This document shows positions 24,401 to 36,100 of a DNA stretch of 64,000 bases, one piece after another. Source of the stretch: Romanomermis culicivorax (lineage: Eukaryota; Nematoda; Enoplea; Mermithida; Mermithidae). The stretch lies in NCBI GenBank assembly GCA_963922205.1, contig CAWUHX010000005.1, forward strand, positions 2,887,623-2,951,622, given 5' to 3'. A model generated the notes under the pieces. The model was not told the DNA's origin. It ran no database searches and saw only the letters and a program-made list of their open reading frames with translations. The position numbers and the translations under genes were made by a program. How positions within the stretch are numbered: position 1 is the first letter of the stretch; each line of letters opens with the position of its first letter.

Positions 24401-25042
24401 TGCAATGATCACAGCAGTGGTCAAATGTGGAATGAAAAAATAGTGAGTTCCACAAGCTCTGGAGCATCTAATAACTTGGCAACATTATTTGACTTTGCAA
24501 TCCACAACATGTGTTTCCTAGGAAGCCAAGAAAACTTATCAGTCGGGCTTGCTAGCTTCATGAATTTAATGTGCACATTGCTATCATGTCCCTCATCCTC
24601 AACTACCACCAAAAACCTAGGAAGTTGAAGAACTAATAATTAATCATTGTCTTAACCAATACATTCTTCAACACTAACCAAGCTAAATCATATTCTGTGA
24701 GCAACCAATCCCCACACTTCAAAATCTACAGGTCTTCTACTCTTTGCAAAACATTGTTATCAATGATGGGTTCATCAGCATCACCATCTGAGTCAAGCAA
24801 TTTCTGATAGAACATGACATCTATTTCTGATAGAACATGACACTTTCTGATAGAACATGAAGTCTACCTAGACAAACCTTTGCAGAAGTTCCCGGTTGTT
24901 CATCATCTTCATCAACTTCAACACATTTTCGGGGTTCAATGTTTTCGACTGCTTGTTACATCGCATAGTTCCTCCCTTCTTGTATCACAATTCTTGGAGA
25001 ATGTCAACCATGGATTCATTCAAAACAGTGACTGGAGCAGCT
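24401..25042 (-). repeat. Dispersed repeat, copy A
   Basis: This segment recurs in the same orientation at 32339-32958, with high identity over most of its length (starting 'caatratcacagcag' and ending 'cagtgactgg'). Copy A has a local triplication of 'tttctgatagaacatga' at about 24805-24860 that copy B lacks. The minus strand carries a shared frame (for example FSWLPRKHMLWIAKSNNVA in A) in both copies, suggesting the repeat derives from a coding element read leftward. Family not recognised. Confidence 0.7.
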
Positions 25043-26629
25043 GATCACTAATTCAAAAATCACAGATAACAAATTCACAACTGGAGTTTCGCTAGATTTT
25101 GTCTAGCCCATCTTCCGTGTTTTATGATCTATATTCGCTTATAATGTAATATATTATTGTGTCTCAACACATCATATAAATTTTCACTTGTTGATGATTC
25201 TCAGTTTTCTTTTCAAATTTTGATTCCTGATCTTTGATGGACAGCTTGACAAGTACTCATCACAGGCTTGAAAATTTAGTTATTGATATCCTGGTGATAC
25301 CTATATTCATTGTATTATTCCATGCTAGAATGTATATATCGTATTGTCATATTTTTTGGGGTACATTTAGAACCAGCCTATCCTGGGGGGGGGTATTATC
25401 TTCCTATAGTCGGAAGTTAAGAGAGTCATTTGCACACTTTGGAAAGATGATTCTTATTGGTCAGATTCCACTCTAGGACAGCAATTACATTTTCCTTGTG
25501 ATCTATCAAGTGTGTGAATAAATTCTGAGCTGAGTTTCAGTCTGACTATAATATTTTTTGTTCTCACATAATTTACAATGTCTTACTTGATTAGTTATAA
25601 AAAATTATGGTACCTATGTTCCATTAGCCCAGACTCAGAATTTCTCACCGTAGGGCTACATATTAGGCAACTCACAAGCAGGCATTAAACTACGACTTTG
25701 GTGAGGGAAAGTCAATTTTTGGTGGGGAATAGTTCTGACAAAAGTTGCAAATAGAAGATTCACCCTTTCAAAGGTTATTTATGGAAATTTGAAAATACCT
25801 TATTTCGATAATGTATTATGATGTGTCCTCCACTTGAACAGCTTGTCTGCCTGATCCAGCTAGAGGAGATTTCATATATGATGTGCTAAGATAGCGTAAT
25901 TTAGGCAACAGGTTCGACAATTATAACTTCTACCATCCAGATGAAATCCTGTTTACATCTAATTTGCATATCCGGATTTTTCAAGCAAATTTTGGTATAT
26001 ACAAATCACTGACAGTTATCCATACCATGAGATAATAGTAAGAATCCTCATCTTGGCTGTAAATGCCTTAACCTGGATTGTCTATGAATAAACATTTTCC
26101 AGGATCCCAGATAATTTATTCATATTTTGGTTTTGCATATGTCTATTAATAGTCAATTTCTAGTTTCTTCATATGTGCCTGAAAAATGTGCATTTATATC
26201 TCCGTTATCCTAGAGACCCTGTGCCAAAATTGCCTGTATTTGGATGTCAGGATTTCAGCATGATTCTGCTCTGAATAATATTTCAAGAATTCCAAAAAAC
26301 TGACACATATTATTTTGAAAAAAATGTACTCATACTGCTGACATTTAAAAAAATTTTCATGGATGTTGGATTTTTTATTATTTGCAAAGTCAGGGAAAAT
26401 GCCATAAACTGTTGGTCTTGCTGACATGTCAGTCTTCTGGGGGACTAGGAAAATATTTAAAGTTTAACAACGTTTGTCAGGAATTTCATGCACATTGTTC
26501 TTTTTTTTGTCCAAAGTCCACGAGTCCACAAATCATTTGGTAATTCTATATCTACACCAGTAGTACCTTGGGACCCTTCAGGGTGCCACCCACGTATTTC
26601 CTAAAACCTTGATGAAAATCGAAACATAG
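25043..26629. other. Stretch without recognisable gene
   Basis: AT-rich, only short frames. A run of G (about 25386-25394) is the only low-complexity oddity. No feature supportable. Confidence 0.4.
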
Positions 26630-27175
26630 ACAAGTGTTTCTCATATACAAAACTCACATGGACAAATTGATTAAGTATAGCCTCTTCTATAAATAGACTC
26701 CTGAGGAAGCTTGATGTTTAGGTATCAGCTTGTTTTGTAGATGTGTAGTTTGTTTTTATCAGTAAACTGGTCATGTATTAATCTTACACAGAAAAATTGA
26801 TAAAACAAAGTCAAATCACCTCTACCTCTTTTGAAACTTTCCCATACATGAGAACTAACTTGTTATAATGTAAATGAGAGTATTGATGCACGTCGACAAG
26901 TCCACGGAGGTTAAATTGCAAACAGATACTGTCTTTCAATGATGTAACTTTACCAACTACTCAGCAAAACCTGATTTTTACTTTTCAGCCAGAAATTTTG
27001 GCATTTTGTAGCAGAGTACATGCATGGATTGTTTTTTTGCGCACTGTAAACTAGTTCTCATATATAAATCTCACACAGACAAATTCATAAAATATGACCA
27101 ACTCATTCTTCCATTAGTGAAACTTTCATAGCTTGCATTCAAAATAGCTTGTTACAGTATGAATGAGAATAACAA
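26630..27175. repeat. Three diverged copies of a ~130-bp segment
   Basis: Phrases of the type 'tctcayatayaaatctcacacagacaaattgataaa' followed later by 'agcttgttayartrtgaatgaga' occur starting at about 26638, 26775 and 27057. The copies are diverged and unevenly spaced. Non-coding. Confidence 0.4.
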
Positions 27176-28785
27176 TACACATAGACTTTGATATGTACTT
27201 TGACCCCTTTCTTCTGCAACAAATCTGAAGATGCAAAAATTGCTACTTTGCATAAGGGCATGAGTTTTACTCAATAAATCAAAGTTCTATAGAAATATAA
27301 CATGTTATAATTATCGAAATTTTTCTATTAATTTCCTGTAATATGTATGTATGGTATGCTGAGAGTTTGATTACTTGATCCACCTAATTGATACCAATAA
27401 AACTAAACATAAAGTCTTGAATATCAATAAACACAGTTCTGCCTGGGGGGTGCACAATTTCTATATCACACATGCACATAGGGGGTTGTCTGATTTTTAT
27501 TAATTAACACAAAATGATCATAAACAAGTTTACCCATTAATTCACTTTTCTTAAGCATTTTCCTAAATTATCTGTTTGGCCCCTCCCAACCTTTTGATGT
27601 GCATCTCTGCTCTATACCATATTAATACAAAATTCCTTGAAACTTTAAAATTAATATAAGAGCAATAAAGAAAATTAAATCTCTGCTACAAATCTGTTTG
27701 GGTACCAAAATCTTTCTTGAATGATTCATTGCCAGCTTGTAGGTTTCTGAACAATTGATCCAACAAATTGCTAATGTCAATTGCCCAGCAGACAACTTCT
27801 TGACAGTCCATACCAGCTTGTTGGTGATTATTTCGATTTTTGATCTTATTTTGAATGCCAATTTTGTATCAATTGTGTATACTGATTCTTTAAATGGAAA
27901 TCATACAGAAAAACTGGTTTTCTTTTGGAAAATTTAAAAAAATTTTTACCATCTGTATTCTGCTCTATATTTGCTAATAAAGCACATTTCAACTCTTTGT
28001 AATCAGCTTGATTAAGGAAACTGTGTGTGAATCCATTGTAGATTTCCAGTGGTATCTTTTGCAATAATGAAGGTAAACAAAAATGTATCTTGGGGTTGTT
28101 CCAATGATTTCAATTTGAGTTATCCTCATACATTTGTAAGCATTGCTTGAAGTCAACCAAAGATGAACTACTGTAAGCATCCATTTGCAATAAGCCTGAG
28201 AGACAAAAATATTATATTGATTTGAAAAATGTTAGGCATTACTGAACTCGGAAAAAATAAAAAATTATTCTGAGCTTTTCACTCTAACCAATGGCTTATG
28301 TAGTAAAAAACGTCAGACTTGAAGATGAACTTTTTTGAAGCTTACAAATATTTACTGATTGAAACTACTCTCAAGTGTTTTACTCTTTGATGATCTTGAA
28401 AAGTAAAAGAGTTAATGCGTAAATCTAGTTGCTAGGAAAAATGAAAGATTTTTTCATCACAATGAAAGATTAGTAAATATTTATGATATTTTATGTGCCA
28501 AGCTTTTTTGTTTCAGCTTCGTGAACATAAAACTTGAATATTCATCAAAGGAATGATAGTTTCTCTTAGTTAAAAACTACTTGATAAGCTGAGCTGTTGT
28601 ATTATCATTAAAAGCTCTATGTTTTAGGACTCTCAAAATTCAATATTACAGTAACTTAATGGTCCATATACATCAAAAAAATCTTAACTTATCAGTTTTC
28701 ATCTATGCCTAAAGTTTCACACTATTTTCAATAGCATGTGAACTAGAAACTGCATAAACACTGAAGAGAAAGGTACTCATAAAAC
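27176..28785. other. Stretch without recognisable gene
   Basis: Very CpG-poor, AT-rich sequence with short frames on both strands (27622-28180). None has a recognisable domain. Confidence 0.4.
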
Positions 28786-28925
28786 AAAAATCACAGGTAG
28801 CTTGCAAACTGTATTTTGGCTCATAAATTGACTTCATACATGATTTCTATAGCTCAAAAACCACAGGATGCCTGCAAGTTGTATTTTGGCTCATAGACTC
28901 ACTTTATACATGATTTATATTGCAA
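28786..28925. repeat. Two-copy ~75-bp tandem duplication
   Basis: The unit runs from 'aatcacaggtagcttgcaaactgtattttggctcata' to 'catacatgatttctat' and is repeated once with about 85% visible identity (28790-28855 and 28860-28925). Non-coding. Confidence 0.55.
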
Positions 28926-29284
28926 TGTGTAAAATGATCAAACTTGACTTTACTTATAGGGATCCGAAATTTCCCCCATGCTTTCAACTCATCCTGCTCT
29001 CTTCACTACAATGCATCTTATCGCAATAAATAATGTCATAATCGATTAATTTTTGCTTCACAATCGATTTAACTAAACAGAATTTGCATAAGCCTGACAT
29101 CATCTGATGTAATCTAGCTAACAAACAGAACAATCATTGAAATTATTACTGTAAAAGTATGTACTTATGTAATTAGTAAGTGAAGACAAATTATTACTAT
29201 GTACTATGAGTTGAATAGTAATCAAAACTTGAAATGACTCTTACCTGTTATGAAAAACTCGAAGCTAAGTACAACTATTTGTTC

Positions 29285-29520
29285 TCTGCTGTACTGTATT
29301 TGTAGTAGCTGTTGCTGCTTGGGTAGCTGTTGTTGTTGAGGTAGTTGCTGCTGATGTAGCTGTTGTTGCTTGAGTAGCTGCTGCTGCTGAGGTAGCAGTA
29401 CAAGTCATTGCTTCAGATGTAGCTATTGCTGCTGAGGAAGTTCGGGCAAGTCAGTGCTGCTGGGATAGCTGTTGTTGCCGTTGAGGTACCTGCAATAACT
29501 TTTTGCTGCTGAGTTAGCTG
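29285..29520. repeat. CTG/TTG-rich minisatellite (15-18 bp units)
   Basis: Units of the form GTAGCTGTTGCTGCTTGG, GTAGCTGTTGTTGTTGAG and GTAGCTGCTGCTGCTGAG follow head to tail, degrading to the right. The period is 18 bp with some 15-bp units, all multiples of three. This keeps a Val/Ala-rich frame nearly open on the plus strand, but a stop occurs within it and no start or flanking coding sequence is seen. Confidence 0.65.
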
Positions 29521-29639
29521 GCACAAGAGCTACTCTTCCTGTTGCAAGGGCGATGGCTTTAACAATAATGGATATATCAAGATGCATTTGGCATGTACAG
29601 CTGCTAAGAAATCAGAAAAGCATTGACGCATAGGGTTGA

Positions 29640-30430
29640 AAATGTATTTTTCTATAAAAATGTGTTTCAAATTCAATTCTCTCATTTATGAATCACTCAG
29701 TGCTTAGTTTTCTATCAAAAATTGACAAGAATTCAGCGCTTTTAGATGAAAATCTCGACATTTCCAGTAAAAATCAATCAAATATCAAGTTATTACTAAA
29801 AATTTATTTAAAATTAATATTTTTGACAAAATTTTCTACATTATCCATCACAAATCACTCAAAATTCAAAATTTTTTTCATTAATTTAGTTCAAATTCTA
29901 CATTTTTTGACAAAAATCTCAACAATATTCATCAAGACCCACTTGAGATTAACATTTTTGAGGAATTTAGTTCAAAATTTGAAAATTTTGTCGAAAAATC
30001 AATTTAAAATTCAATTTTTCCTGGAAGATGTGTTTCAACTTCGAATTTCTTTGTTGAAAATTACTCAAACCTTCAGTTTTTCCTCAAAAATTAAGTAGAA
30101 ATTCAAATATTATGCAAAAATTTGGTTCAAATTCAGCATTTTTGATGGAAATTTCGATATTTTAAATCAAAAAGCACCAAAAATTCAATTACTACCAAAA
30201 ATTAAGTTCAGCTTCAATTTTTTCCGTCAAAATCAATAGTAAAAAATCACTTGAAGTTAAACTATTTTCCGGAAATTTGGTTCAAAACTATCATTTTTGT
30301 CAGAGATGTCAGTTTTTTCATAAAAATCAACCAAAAATTCAACTGTTTGCAAAAATTTAGTTCAAATTATACATTTTAGGGCAAAAAATTTCAACATTTA
30401 CCATGAAAAGTTAATTTTTTTTCCTCAATA
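29640..30430. repeat. AT-rich degenerate tandem repeat
   Basis: Phrases such as 'tttagttcaaattctacatttttgacaaaaatctc' and 'aaaattcaattttttc' recur roughly every 40-120 bp throughout. The composition is so skewed that it generates a 136-codon plus-strand frame (29688-30098) rich in Lys, Leu, Ile, Phe and Asn, best explained as a by-product of the repeat. Confidence 0.55.
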
Positions 30431-31715
30431 ATCTTACTAAATTAATCGTGTTCTGTCAATTTAGGATCCATTTTTTTCGTATTCTATTCCCAAAAATCCC
30501 TAGTTTTGAATTCCTTCGATTCAATTTTACTTACTTCCAAGAAATTATTTATCCTTGCTTTCCTTACGTGAACTGTACCTTCCTTCACTGTGCTTTCCTT
30601 ACAAAATTTTATACTTCCAGATAAGGAACCCTATTCCCAGAATTCAAATTATATTTACTTACTTCTTACTGTACTTCACTTAATTTAGGAATCCCTGGTT
30701 CCTGTTTTCACTAAATATGATTCTTCTTTGATTTCTAATGAATATCTCATTACAAATGGCTTCTTACTGTAGCCAATTCTCAGGTACTCTCAATTACTTT
30801 CCTCATGTTTTTTATTTCCCTTTTTTCAAATTTCTGATACCTAACTTTTCTGGCAGTTAGTTTATCTTACTTCCTTCCAATAATTACCTTATTTAACTTT
30901 TCAATATTTTCCAATACTTTAAATTTCCCAGATTGCCCCCCAAAATTTGTCAGGCTCAAGATGACAGGGTTCGTTTAGGCCACTTAAGAGTTTAGTCCAA
31001 GATCACTTCTTTCTGTCTAACTATTTATTAAGTAGCACAATAGTAAAATACTCACTTTCGAATACAAATTCAAAGTCGAATAAAAAACAAGAGTATGAAC
31101 ATGAACTGAAGTTACAATGAATGACTCCTGCTTATATATTGTTTTCATATCACTGATAAGTCAATTACACAATAAAGTAAAATATTAACTTACCATAAAT
31201 TAATTAATTAGTTATGACCCAATTAAAGTTTCACTTGTCAAACAAAGTACTTTGTGATGAAGCATGATGATAACTCCAAAAATATTCTAAACAAACATCA
31301 AAAAACTGCAACTATAGCTTGAGGTGAAAGTCTAACATTAATAAGTGTTTTATCATGCAACAGGGTTTCCCAGACATTATAAGTAGGTTTCCAGGTTTAT
31401 CATTATTTAAATTCTCTAATTATCAACAAAATGTGACTAGCGCCCATTCTTCCTATCTCTTCAATTTTCCTCGACCTTACTTGTGACGATTTTTAGGGGT
31501 CCCAAGCAACTCCAAGGAGTAGATGGCCTAAGGTGTCACTATGTAGTAGTGATGGGTCACAGGGGTCACTGTGGCCTAAGAACTTGGCATCTGGTGATCC
31601 CCGAAATCCTTCTTTTATCCATCCCTGAGAGGTTAAACCTCTGAACCCACTCTACAATCTCTACTTTCTTTCTTCCTTATTATTTCTCTTCTGCCCTAGT
31701 CAGATTTTGTTTCAC
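30431..31715. other. Stretch without recognisable gene
   Basis: Pyrimidine-rich then AT-rich sequence. No frames worth calling. Its right edge leads into a possible polypurine tract. Confidence 0.35.
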
Positions 31716-32230
31716 TCAGGGGGAAGGGATGTAAGATATTACATGCTAGCTAAACTGACACTACAGTTTTTCCCACTGATTTCCTGTACAGTGAAACCTT
31801 TTCTGAATCACCAATTTTCATTAACATTTGTTCATGTGAATCGTTTAGTATTTTTGGTTTCTATAACTTGCATAACTATTTATTGTGTGCTTTTTGTCGT
31901 CCTGTGGCTTTTTTTGGTCAGGTTATTCAGTCCAGTTTTTCTCCTCTTTTCTATGCCTCATTTATTGTCAATGTAATAGTTTATGGTGGAACAGCGTCCC
32001 ACCTGGCCGACCATGCACAATTATTATTATTTTTCATCATTATGTTTTTTATCTATTTCTATTATTCTATTTATTTATTTGCCTTATCCATTGATTATTA
32101 TTATTATTTACCAACTCCCACTTTGAATTTTGAGCCTTCTCCCATCTACATTATTCCTCTCCTTTATTTATTTCTCTATGTTTACCACCCTCAAAATCCG
32201 CCTATTTCACAATTCTATCTAGGTGAAGTT
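31716..32230 (+). mobile_element. Possible relic 3' polypurine tract and LTR
   Basis: A purine run (CAGGGGGAAGGGA, 31716-31728) is followed at 31729 by TGTAAGATATTACA, a small palindrome starting with TG. This is the arrangement found at a polypurine tract/3' LTR junction. The following 500 bp contain hydrophobic artefact frames and no gene. No matching 5' LTR was found in the window and the right boundary is uncertain, so this is tentative. Confidence 0.3.
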
Positions 32231-32338
32231 TGATCTGCATGAAGTTCAACCAAGATGGATAAGTGACAAGAATATATAAGGCACTATCAATGAAAAATGG
32301 CAAAATCACTCCAGATTCACAGTGATTTCCAAAAACAA

Positions 32339-33110
32339 TGCAATAATCACAGCAGTAGTCAACTGTGGAATGAAAAAATAGTGAGTTCCACAAACTCTGG
32401 AGCATCTAATAACCTAGCAACATTATTCAACTTTGCAATCAACAACATGTCTTTCCTAGGAGGCCAAGAAAACTTCTCGGTCGGGCCTGCTGGCTTCATG
32501 AATTCAATGTGCACATAGCTATCATGTGTCTCATCCTCAACTACCATCAAAAACCTAGGAAGTTGAAGAACTAATAATTAATCATTGTCTTAATCAATAT
32601 ACTCTTCAAGACTTAGGAAAATAAATCATATTCTGTGAGCAACCAATTTCCACACTTCAAAATCTACAGGTCGTCTACTCTTTGCAAAACATTGTTATCA
32701 ATGAGAGGTTCATCAGCATCACTATCTGAGTCAAATCCTTCTGAAGCTTCAATTTCACTTTCTGACAGAACATGATGTCAACCTTGACAAACCCTTGCAG
32801 AAGTTCCTGGTTGTTCATCATCTCCATCAACTTCAACACATTTTCTGGGTTCAATGTTTTCAACTGCTTGTTACACTGCATAGTTTCCCCCCTTTTGTAT
32901 CACAATTCTTGGAGAATGTCAACCATGGATTCATTCAAAACAGTGACTGGAGGAGCTGCAGTATCAGTTTCATATCCAGATAATTTCCTCAAATCTCTGA
33001 CAGGGTTTAACAGAAAAATGCTACATGCTCCCAATTCACTTTGCATATTTTGTCGGCCACATGAAGCAATTGAATTGATTAACTGTTTCAACAATGCAGG
33101 AAAGGCTTAG
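32339..33110 (-). pseudogene. Dispersed repeat copy B with broken minus-strand coding region
   Basis: 32339-32958 is the second copy of the repeat at 24401-25042. Read leftward from about 33094 the minus strand has a 64-codon frame (with CGRQNMQSELGACSIFLLNP), then a frame with LNPENVLKLMEMMNNQELLQ (32881-32675), then one with FSWPPRKDMLLIAKLNNVA (32550-32359). Stops and shifts separate them. The order suggests one decayed protein, probably transposon-encoded, but I do not recognise the family. Confidence 0.45.
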
Positions 33111-36100
33111 TTGGCTTCACGTAGATTGAATTGCTTGTATTCTTGCAATAATGATTGTCAAACTTTCTTCAATGAAGCAAAGTAAGTGATATCCAGGAGT
33201 GGACAAAGATGGGTGGCATTGGAGGCACACATATGAATTTGATTTTATTTTGTTGGGCCAGTTGCAAGATGCTAACTGTGAAATGAACCTTTGAAACGAT
33301 CAGCAAATGGCAAAAACTGAAACTCAAATCAATCTTGAAGACAATAGCATCAAAGCACTCATTTTTTGTACCATTGTACTTTGAGAATACGGAGAATTCA
33401 AATTATCATGCGAACTGTGAAAAAGGCTAGAAGTGGTCATAATGTGGGCATAAATAACAATTAATGTATTTTGTGTGAGCTGCACCAGGGCCGCATGGTT
33501 TATTATTGATTGATTATTTATTGCTGGGAAAACCCCAAGTAGGGGTATATTTTCTGTCTGGAAAGCATCTTACATTAGTGACTAACTAGATGTGGTCCAT
33601 ATGATTTTCCAGCCATCAAAAGTACTAGGATGTACTCTGACACCTTCTATCAAAATTGAATGTTCTGAGGTTGGTCTAAGTTTTAGTTCCTTATTTTCAA
33701 CATGGTGCACAAATAACTTCTTGGGTAAGTTGGAATTGAATTTTGCCAGTTGTTCTAGCTGCCTGGTCTGATTATGAAAAACTAATCACCAAACTTTTCC
33801 AACTTATTTCTACTTTATTCTGACTAACTATTCAACCACATTTGCTCGAAAATTCTGAGGAGTCATATCATCCATTAAGAAAATAGCCAGAGGAGGAGGC
33901 ATCAATACCTGACTTGCAGTAAATAGTGATCTCACTCCTGAACTATGCTTCTGGAAACCTCTCTTCCCATTGATGTTGTGGGCTTGTTGTTCTGTGATAA
34001 ATTCAAATTATTACTACACTTTTGAATCTTTGTGGGTGTAGCAATTGATGTTGCATGACTGCTAGCTTTTCTATCACTGATAGAATCTGCCATAGTTGGC
34101 CTTTCATGTTTCTTTGCTGAACTGCCAACTTTATGGACTGGTGTAACATAAGTCCATACATGCTGAGCTTAGCATATGTGAATGTTTTCCAGTGTTACTT
34201 CTTTCATTCATGAAATAATCACATCTTTGGTCTCCACTCCTTTCTTCAACATTTCCCATGATTCATAGTATAAGAAAAAATGCTTTATAGCATAAACATT
34301 GTTGGAGACAATCATCAGTTTTTGTTGCCTTCATTATTGGTGCTAGCACTTGAAACATAATATCAGAATTAAGCACAGATAAATTATAAATTAGTGTAAC
34401 GTAGCATTCAGAGACCCCAGAGTAACTCAAATGTTCGCCCCTGTTTATTTAGTCCAGTTTCCCCCACCACAAATTCCACAGATGTATAAATTGTGTCATA
34501 ATACCTGTTTCAAATTTTGAACATCTTCTTACTGATTACACAATAGATTACATATAGAGCCTAAATGCTGCAGTGCATTCCCAAGATCAAAGAACTTATG
34601 GAGCAATCTTCCAGTAAAACTGCTGACTTCTTTCTGATGTTAGGATGTCATTTGAGGCACTGATTGTATAAAAGATGATGTTTGAACATCTGAAAATTTC
34701 GGATTTATGTTTTACTGCATGAAATGAGAGTTTAAATTGTGAAACTGTTTAAACATACTTGATTAATATATGCTGTATATCAGTAGATATTCTCATTATT
34801 TTGTGCATTTAATTTTCCTCAGGAGTCACCTGGATTTCAAGTCCCTGCCGGAACCAAAAACTTGAAAAAAAATAAAACATCATTTTCCAATGGCCCTTGG
34901 AAAGTTTTGAAGTGGGTTCTGAGGCTGTGAGTAGTTGTATGATTTCCCCTAGAAGCTTTTTTTGTGCTGTTTAAATAAGGACATATACAGAAGAGGACTA
35001 TGTGGCTGTCAGTATAGACTACACACACTACAAATACATTAGTTACCAGTATTCTGAATTATAGAAGTCCAGAAATTTTCCCTCCATGGAGGAATGATAA
35101 AATTTACTGTATCAGTGGGCGGAGCTTGGTAAAACACCAACATAAGAGGCTACATCTGTGCTGTAATATAAAAAAGCATACATGAAAAAGTATAACCAGA
35201 AAAACCTGATCCACTTCCCAGCATTCTGTTGGTGGTCACTCTGCTTACATGATTGTTTTGCAAGATCCTTTCACAGAATAATGAATGATCACTATTTTAT
35301 AATATTTTTTTCAATAATGTCCTTTTACAAATGGATGGTCATCAATTTCTGCTCTGCAATCAGTGAATTTGCTTTACCCCATGTAAGACTTTCACAAAAT
35401 CTTGAACATCAGAAAAGGTCAAACTACTTCTTATCATCCTACTGTGATAGCATGGTGAAACAGTTTATTAAAACATCAATTATTGAGCTGGAACACTGTA
35501 GTGTAGATGCCCCATAATTGACAAAAATATTTACATGCTGCCTTCACTTATAATGGGAGAAATATTTACCTTATTCCCTCATATTCCTCATACCCCTACT
35601 CACCATTCTACTTTCAAACTGCTATGATGTCATGAACCCCACACCACTTTTGATTAAATTTTAATGAAGTGACTCGCTCTACCTAATTATAATGCTTACC
35701 AGCACATTCTTATCATTGGAATCTGAATCTCCACATATCTGCTAGAACCAGCAAAACATACAACAGAAAAGTCAAACAGCATGAGATCACCTTAAATGAT
35801 CCTGTTCATTTTCTTTTACCAACATCTGTGAATGCATGAAGTGAAGGAAAAGAATTCTGAAAACAAGTTTTCAAGAGGTTCATTGTGGTTTAGCTGTGCC
35901 CATTCAATTATATGAATGTGTAGAAATTAAGAATCCATTCTGTACTCATTCCATGTAATGGGCTCCATATGAGAAAAATGATGGTGCTAAAAGAGAAGTC
36001 TTTGATGTAGTACACCAGCTCCAACTTTTAAATATATGTTCTGGCAACCTGTTTCATGTCTCACTTTCTAAAGATATTTTAAGTTATTATGGTTCTAAAT

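Noticed and set aside
29285..29520. CTG/TTG repeat as a polyalanine/valine coding tract or a CRISPR-like array
   Set aside because: There is an in-frame stop and no flanking exon. Units are contiguous without spacers, so it is a minisatellite; no CRISPR-like repeat-spacer structure exists in the window.
29688..30098. 136-codon plus-strand ORF
   Set aside because: It lies wholly in an AT-rich degenerate tandem repeat, and its Lys/Leu/Ile/Phe/Asn composition follows from that repeat.
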